64,000 bases of DNA from Pseudomonas hefeiensis (GTDB lineage: Bacteria; Pseudomonadota; Gammaproteobacteria; Pseudomonadales; Pseudomonadaceae), in contig NZ_CP117449.1 of NCBI RefSeq assembly GCF_030687835.1, positions 1,364,001 through 1,428,000 of the forward strand, given 5' to 3'. Below, piece by piece: positions 57,765 through 64,000 of this stretch. The number at the start of each line of letters is the position of its first letter. The stretch's first letter is position 1. The translations under genes were made by a program, and so were the position numbers. The notes beneath the pieces were generated by a model. That model ran no database searches. It was not told where the DNA came from and saw only the letters and a list, made by a program, of their open reading frames with translations.

Positions 57765-58889
57765 TCAGCCACGGTAGTAGCGTTGCGGGACGAATGGCAT
57801 TTTGCTTACAAGCAAAGGCACCTTTTTCCCACGCACCATGGCCCAAACGGGTGTGTCCAGTGCGACATATGCACTATTTAGATAACCCATCGCTAGAGGG
57901 CCGCCCAGCGATGGGCCGAAACCGCCGCTGCACACGGCTCCGATGATTTCACCCGCGTCATTGACCAGCTCTGCGCCTTCGCGCACGGGTGTGCGTTCCT
58001 GGGGCAGCAGGCCGACGCGTTTGCGGCTCACACCGCTCTGCTGCTGGGCGAACACGGTTTCTGCCCCCGGGAAACCACCGGCCCGGGCGCCATCGGCGCG
58101 GCGGACCTTGGAGATAGCCCACAGCAGGCTGGCTTCGATCGGGGTCGTCTCGGTGTTCATGTCGTGGCCGTAAAGGCACAGGCCGGCTTCCAGGCGCAGG
58201 GAGTCGCGGGCGCCGAGACCGATGGCGGCCACTTCCGGTTCGGCCAGCAGGGCACGGGCCAGTTTTTCGGCACCAGCGGCGGGTACGGAGATTTCGAAAC
58301 CGTCTTCACCGGTGTAGCCCGAACGGCTGACAAAGCAGTCCATGCCCAGCAGCATGACGCGTTGGAACTGCATGAAGGTCATCTTCGCCACGTCTGGCGC
58401 CAGGCGTGCAAGCACGGTGACGGCGGCCGGGCCTTGCAGGGCGAGCAGGGCGCGGGCTTCGAACAGTGGCTCGATGCTGCACTGGTTGCCGATATGGGCG
58501 CGCAGGTGGGCCAGGTCCTGATCCTTGCAGGCCGCGTTGACCACCAGGAACAGCTCGTCGTTGCCCAGGTTGGCGACCATCAGGTCGTCGAGGATGCCGC
58601 CGTTTTCGTGGGTGAACATGGCATAGCGCTGCATGCCCACCGGCAGGTCGATGATGTCCACCGGCACCAGGGTTTCCAAGGCTTTGGCGGCGTCTGCGCC
58701 GCTCAGGCGGATCTGGCCCATGTGGGACACGTCGAACAGCCCGGCTTGATCGCGAGTGTGTTGGTGTTCTTTCATCACGCCCAATGGGTATTGCACCGGC
58801 ATGTCATAGCCGGCGAACGGCACCATGCGGGCGCCGAGTTCGAGGTGCAGGGCGTGCAATGGGGTCTTCAGCAATTGTTCGGTGGACAT
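57765..58889 (-). CDS. gcvT: Glycine cleavage system T protein (aminomethyltransferase)
   Basis: This 374-residue THF-dependent enzyme releases ammonia from the lipoyl-bound intermediate and makes 5,10-methylene-THF. Signatures are VPFAGYDMPVQY and DVSHMGQIRLSG near the N terminus and SRSGYTGEDGFEIS in the middle. A C-terminal barrel follows. The ribosome site is CCAGGAGCTGAT. It starts 39 bp after sdaA and is the last gene of the gcvH-gcvP-sdaA-gcvT unit. Confidence 0.96.
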   Translation of the reverse strand: MSTEQLLKTPLHALHLELGARMVPFAGYDMPVQYPLGVMKEHQHTRDQAGLFDVSHMGQIRLSGADAAKALETLVPVDIIDLPVGMQRYAMFTHENGGILDDLMVANLGNDELFLVVNAACKDQDLAHLRAHIGNQCSIEPLFEARALLALQGPAAVTVLARLAPDVAKMTFMQFQRVMLLGMDCFVSRSGYTGEDGFEISVPAAGAEKLARALLAEPEVAAIGLGARDSLRLEAGLCLYGHDMNTETTPIEASLLWAISKVRRADGARAGGFPGAETVFAQQQSGVSRKRVGLLPQERTPVREGAELVNDAGEIIGAVCSGGFGPSLGGPLAMGYLNSAYVALDTPVWAMVRGKKVPLLVSKMPFVPQRYYRG

Positions 58890-58928
58890 ATCAGCTCCTG
58901 GAAAAAATGTAGAAGTGAGGCAAGCGCA

Positions 58929-60305
<1,377 letters not shown>

Positions 60306-60360
60306 GGTGTTTCTCCGGTTTCTTTTTATGAGGATCGACGGTTGAAGGTCTGACATGGAT

Positions 60361-60458
60361 CCCCTGTGGGAGCGGGCTTGCTCGCGAAGGCGGTGTGTCA
60401 GTCGACATCTACTTGGCTGACACACCGCCTTCGCGAGCAAGCCCGCTCCCACAAGGGG
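60361..60458. repeat. Large REP hairpin between gcvP and sdaA
   Basis: About 40 bp (60361-60400) are nearly perfectly complementary to 60418-60458, a BIME whose inner arms extend well beyond the REP core (GGCGGTGTGTCAG/CTGACACACCGCC). It sits inside the operon. Confidence 0.92.
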
Positions 60459-60506
60459 ATATGCGGTGTTGTTGAGAGGGCGGGCAAACCCGCCCCTCTC
60501 ACTAGG

Positions 60507-63356
60507 TCAAGCGTAGCTTTCGATCGACGGGCAGGCGCAGACCAGGTTGCGGTCGCCGAACACGTTGTCGACCCGGCCTACCGGCGGCCAGTATTTGCCG
60601 TCGATCAACGACGCCACCGGGTACACCGCTTGTTCGCGGCTATAGGGGTGGGTCCACTCGCCAACGATTTCCGCTGCGGTGTGGGGGGCGTTTTTCAGTG
60701 GGTTGTCGTCTTTGTCCAGGCTGCCGTTTTCCACCGCGCGGATTTCTTCGCGGATGCAGATCATGGCGTCGCAGAAGCGGTCCAGCTCTTCCTTGGATTC
60801 GCTTTCGGTCGGCTCGATCATCAGCGTGCCGGCCACCGGGAACGACATGGTCGGGGCGTGGAAACCGAAGTCGATCAGGCGCTTGGCCACGTCATCGACA
60901 CTGATGCCGCTGCTGTCCTTGAGCGGGCGCAGGTCGAGGATACATTCGTGGGCCACCAGGCCGTTGCTGCCGGAGTAGAGCACTGGGTAGTGTTCTTCCA
61001 GACGACGGGCAATGTAGTTGGCGTTGAGGATCGCCAGTTGCGACGCACGCTTGAGGCCCGCGCCACCCATCATGCGGATGTACATCCAGGTGATCGGCAG
61101 GATGCTGGCGCTGCCAAATGGCGCTGCGCACACCGCGCCTTCCTTGCGCGTCATGTTGGCGTGACCCGGCAGGAACGGTGCCAGGTGGGATTTGACGCCG
61201 ATCGGGCCGACGCCCGGGCCGCCACCACCGTGAGGAATGCAGAAGGTCTTGTGCAGGTTCAGGTGCGACACGTCGCCGCCGAACTTGCCCGGCGCGCAGA
61301 GGCCGACCATGGCGTTCATGTTGGCGCCGTCGATGTACACCTGGCCGCCGTTGTCATGAATGATGCCGCAGATTTCGCGGATGCCTTCTTCGAACACACC
61401 GTGGGTGGACGGATAGGTGATCATCAGCGCCGCGAGGTGCTCGCGGTGCTCGGTGGCCTTGGCCCGCAGGTCCTCGATGTCGACGTTGCCGCGCGCATCG
61501 CAGGCGGTCACGACCACACGCATGCCGGCCATGTTGGCGGTGGCCGGGTTGGTGCCGTGGGCCGACGATGGGATCAGGCAGATATCGCGACGGTCTTCAC
61601 CACGGCTCTGGTGATAGGCACGGATTGCCAGCAGGCCAGCGTATTCCCCCTGGGAACCGGCGTTGGGTTGCAACGACACCGCGTCGTAACCGGTGGCGGC
61701 GCAGAGCATGGCTTCCAGTTCGTCGGTCAGTTGCTGGTAGCCGGCGCTCTGCTCGGCGGGGGCGAACGGGTGCAGGGCGCCGAACTCGGCCCAGGTCACC
61801 GGGATCATTTCGCTGGCGGCGTTGAGCTTCATGGTGCAGGAACCCAGTGGGATCATGGTGCGATCCAGGGCCAGGTCCTTGTCGGCGAGCTTGCGCAGGT
61901 AGCGCATCAGCTCGGTTTCGGAGTGATAGCGGTTGAACACCGGGTGGCTGAGGATCGCCGACTGGCGCACCAGCTCGGCCGGGATACGGCTTTGCACGGT
62001 GGTGGCCAGGGCGGCGAAGTCCGGCAGCGCCTTGCCGTCGGCCAACAGGCTCCACAGCGTTTCGACGTCAGCCTGGCAGGTGGTTTCGTCCAGGGACAGG
62101 CCCAGGCGTTCAGCGTCCACCACGCGCAGGTTGATGCGCTGGGCACGCGCCTTGTCGTGCAGGGCGGCGGTTTGCGCGCCGGTGTGCAGGGTCAGGGTGT
62201 CGAAAAAGCTGTCCTGCTCGACAGCCAGGCCCAATGCGCCCAAGCCCTTGGCGAGGGTCGCGGTGAGGTGGTGGATGCGGTTGGCGATCTGTGCCAGACC
62301 TTTAGGGCCGTGATACACCGCGTACATGCTGGCGATGTTGGCCAGCAAGACCTGAGCGGTGCAAATGTTGCTCGTGGCTTTCTCGCGGCGGATGTGTTGT
62401 TCGCGGGTCTGCATCGCCAGGCGCAAGGCCGGCTTGCCGAAACGGTCCACGGAAACACCCACCAGACGCCCTGGCATATCGCGCTTGAAGGCATCCTTGG
62501 TGGAGAAGTACGCCGCGTGTGGACCGCCAAAGCCCAGCGGTACGCCGAAGCGCTGGGCGCTGCCGATGGCCACGTCGGCGCCGAATTCACCCGGCGCAGC
62601 TAGCAGGGTCAGGGCCAGCAGGTCTGCGGCAACGGCGACCAGGGCGTTGGCGGCGTGGAAGCGTTCGGTCAGTTCGCGGTAATCGAACAGGTCACCGTTG
62701 CTGGCCGGGTATTGCAACAGCGCGCCGAAGAAACTGCTGACATCGGTCAGTTCGCGCTCGTCGCCCACGACCACGTCGATGCCCAAGGGCTCGGCACGGG
62801 TGCGCAGCACGTCGAGGGTTTGCGGGTGGCAATGGCGGGAGGCGAAGAAAGCATTGCTGCCCTTGTTCTTGCTCAGGCGCTTGCAGAAGGTCATGGCCTC
62901 GGCGGCGGCGGTGGCTTCGTCCAGCAAGGATGCGTTGGCGATCGGCAGACCGGTGAGGTCGCTGATCAGGGTCTGGAAGTTCAGCAGTGCTTCGAGACGG
63001 CCCTGGGAAATTTCCGGCTGGTAAGGGGTGTAGGCGGTGTACCAGGCCGGGTTTTCCAGCAGGTTGCGCAGGATCGGCGCTGGTGTGTGGCAATTGTAGT
63101 AGCCCTGGCCGATGTAGGTCTTGAACAACTGGTTCTTGCCGGCGATGGCTTTGATCGAGGCCAGTGCAGCGGCTTCACTCTGGCCGTCGCCCATGTCCAG
63201 CACGCTGGTGCCCTTGATGGATTCGGGAATGACGCTGGCGCTCAAAGCTTCCAGGGAGTCGTAGCCCAGGCGTTCGAGCATGGCTTGCTCGTCGCTGGCC
63301 CGAGGGCCGATGTGGCGGGCGATGAATTCGTTGGCGGTGCCGAGATTAACGGTCAT
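60507..63356 (-). CDS. gcvP: Glycine cleavage system P protein (glycine decarboxylase)
   Basis: This 949-residue PLP enzyme decarboxylates glycine and loads the methylamine onto GcvH. The homodimer form has an N-terminal half ([20 protein letters not shown]) and a C-terminal half with the PLP lysine in [22 protein letters not shown]-type ribosome site and ATG at 63356 lie 10 bp after gcvH. In P. aeruginosa glyA2 follows gcvP2; here a REP hairpin and sdaA follow instead. Confidence 0.97.
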   Translation of the reverse strand: MTVNLGTANEFIARHIGPRASDEQAMLERLGYDSLEALSASVIPESIKGTSVLDMGDGQSEAAALASIKAIAGKNQLFKTYIGQGYYNCHTPAPILRNLLENPAWYTAYTPYQPEISQGRLEALLNFQTLISDLTGLPIANASLLDEATAAAEAMTFCKRLSKNKGSNAFFASRHCHPQTLDVLRTRAEPLGIDVVVGDERELTDVSSFFGALLQYPASNGDLFDYRELTERFHAANALVAVAADLLALTLLAAPGEFGADVAIGSAQRFGVPLGFGGPHAAYFSTKDAFKRDMPGRLVGVSVDRFGKPALRLAMQTREQHIRREKATSNICTAQVLLANIASMYAVYHGPKGLAQIANRIHHLTATLAKGLGALGLAVEQDSFFDTLTLHTGAQTAALHDKARAQRINLRVVDAERLGLSLDETTCQADVETLWSLLADGKALPDFAALATTVQSRIPAELVRQSAILSHPVFNRYHSETELMRYLRKLADKDLALDRTMIPLGSCTMKLNAASEMIPVTWAEFGALHPFAPAEQSAGYQQLTDELEAMLCAATGYDAVSLQPNAGSQGEYAGLLAIRAYHQSRGEDRRDICLIPSSAHGTNPATANMAGMRVVVTACDARGNVDIEDLRAKATEHREHLAALMITYPSTHGVFEEGIREICGIIHDNGGQVYIDGANMNAMVGLCAPGKFGGDVSHLNLHKTFCIPHGGGGPGVGPIGVKSHLAPFLPGHANMTRKEGAVCAAPFGSASILPITWMYIRMMGGAGLKRASQLAILNANYIARRLEEHYPVLYSGSNGLVAHECILDLRPLKDSSGISVDDVAKRLIDFGFHAPTMSFPVAGTLMIEPTESESKEELDRFCDAMICIREEIRAVENGSLDKDDNPLKNAPHTAAEIVGEWTHPYSREQAVYPVASLIDGKYWPPVGRVDNVFGDRNLVCACPSIESYA

Positions 63357-63366
63357 GGTGCGCTCC

Positions 63367-63750
63367 TCAGGCTTCGGCGTTGGCTTTGATCAGACGGTCA
63401 TAGGCGTCCTGATTCAGCAGTTGGCCAACTTGGCTGGCGTCGGCGGGTTTGAATCGGAAAAACCAGCCTTCGCCCAGCGGATCTTCGTTGACCAGTTCCG
63501 GGTTGCTTTCCAGGGCCGGGTTCACTTCCAGCACTTCACCGTCCAGCGGCATGTACACACCGCTGGCGGCTTTCACCGATTCCACGGTAGAGGCTTCATC
63601 ACCCTTGGCGTAGCTTTGCAGTTCCGGTAACTGAACATAGACCACATCGCCCAAGGCGTTCTGGGCAAACGCGGTAATACCGACGGTAACGCTGCCGTCG
63701 GCTTCAGTGCGCAGCCATTCGTGATCTTCAGTGAAACGCAACTCGCTCAT
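63367..63750 (-). CDS. gcvH: Glycine cleavage system H protein
   Basis: This 127-residue lipoyl carrier has the lipoylated Lys in [20 protein letters not shown]. It shuttles the methylamine arm among P, T and L proteins. CCAGGAG precedes ATG 63750. It is first in the gcvH-gcvP-sdaA-gcvT operon, under the sigma-54 signals upstream. The composition matches the gcvH2 copy of P. aeruginosa by operon context. Confidence 0.97.
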   Translation of the reverse strand: MSELRFTEDHEWLRTEADGSVTVGITAFAQNALGDVVYVQLPELQSYAKGDEASTVESVKAASGVYMPLDGEVLEVNPALESNPELVNEDPLGEGWFFRFKPADASQVGQLLNQDAYDRLIKANAEA

Positions 63751-63828
63751 GGAAACTCCTGGGGCCAGATTCGTCTGGTGGACGCGAAGAAAGGCGCGGG
63801 GCTTGGCCCGGCCGAATGGTTATATCCT

Positions 63829-63846
63829 TAGCAAGAATGCGGCCAA
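63829..63846 (-). promoter_or_regulatory. Sigma-54 promoter of the gcv operon
   Basis: On the gcvH strand, TTGGCCGCATTCTTGCTA has the -24 GG and -12 GC separated by exactly 10 bases. Transcription would start near 63819, about 70 nt before the gcvH ATG. Confidence 0.75.
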
Positions 63847-63909
63847 TGCTAATAAATCCTTATGTATCAATGAGTTGATTGTTTTTATCGAAAGCAATGT
63901 GTATTGATC

Positions 63910-63927
63910 TGTAGCGAAATCGCTACA
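63910..63927. promoter_or_regulatory. GcsR-type enhancer site
   Basis: TGTAGCG-AAAT-CGCTACA is a perfect 7-4-7 inverted repeat about 100 bp upstream of the sigma-54 start. It matches the TGTAACG-N4-CGTTCCG form I recall for P. aeruginosa GcsR, the glycine-responsive enhancer-binding protein. A second copy may lie beyond the window. Confidence 0.7.
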
Positions 63928-64000
63928 GCTATGCGCCCGGAAAAAATCGTTGTGGGATCAAAGCCTTGCGCGGCGCCGCTTAGCGGCAAGTGTATCGATA

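Noticed and set aside
63751..64000. Glycine riboswitch before gcvH
   Set aside because: No tandem aptamer-like core is visible; sigma-54 and GcsR-type signals explain the control instead.

Overview
The window is a chromosomal segment of a fluorescent pseudomonad (Pseudomonas fluorescens group). This rests on the gene content and order (sbcB-mvaT-purU-amino-acid chemoreceptor; dciA-secA-argJ; oprD-HIT-slyX-csp-dps-aspS-yebC-ruvCAB-tolQRAB-pal-cpoB-queE-queC-tRNA-Lys; nadA; gcvH-gcvP-sdaA-gcvT), which matches blocks I know from P. aeruginosa. It also rests on high G+C coding sequence with strong antisense shadow ORFs, and on many REP/BIME palindromes built around GGGAGCGGGCTTGCTCGCGA.

Layout. 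1-8.1 kb: the end of sbcB, the MvaT silencer, purU, a three-gene envelope/glycolipid-like operon whose glycosyltransferase is broken by two short slippage-type changes, and a PctA-like amino-acid chemoreceptor. 8.3-22.2 kb: a HerA-like ATPase, the DciA helicase loader, SecA, ArgJ, a glutathione transferase, a MutT/ThiE fusion, a tandem REP array, cobalamin adenosyltransferase, an orphan histidine kinase, PanE, YajQ and MscS. 22.2-39.7 kb: an OprD porin, stress and nucleic-acid genes (HIT, SlyX, membrane cold-shock protein, Dps), AspRS, a frameshifted yebC, the RuvABC Holliday-junction system, the complete Tol-Pal envelope machine, QueE/QueC for queuosine, and tRNA-Lys.

Immediately beyond tRNA-Lys, a known integration hotspot in Pseudomonas, lies the most interesting region (39.8-50.8 kb). 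An AT-rich LysR-type regulator diverges from a tightly overlapping six-gene operon: a thermostable-hemolysin/GNAT-like protein, an acyl-AMP ligase, an Fe(II)/2-oxoglutarate dioxygenase, two tandem class-III aminotransferases and an amidase-signature hydrolase. Convergent EamA and MFS exporter genes follow, then a 137-bp-period tandem REP array. The first aminotransferase has lost the PLP-binding lysine and several other active-site signatures, while the overlapping second one is intact. This suggests a pseudoenzyme/enzyme pair. The set has the look of an undescribed small-molecule pathway: amine formation, oxidation, acyl activation and transfer, amide hydrolysis and export.

50.8-64 kb: a copABCD copper-resistance operon with a CopR-like box, nadA, an RDD protein, a CspA-type protein, and the serine/glycine catabolic operon gcvH-gcvP-sdaA-gcvT. 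That operon is preceded by a convincing sigma-54 promoter and a GcsR-type inverted repeat, and it lacks the glyA gene found in the P. aeruginosa counterpart.

All calls come from reading the sequence. No database search was possible, so synteny statements are from memory of P. aeruginosa gene order.
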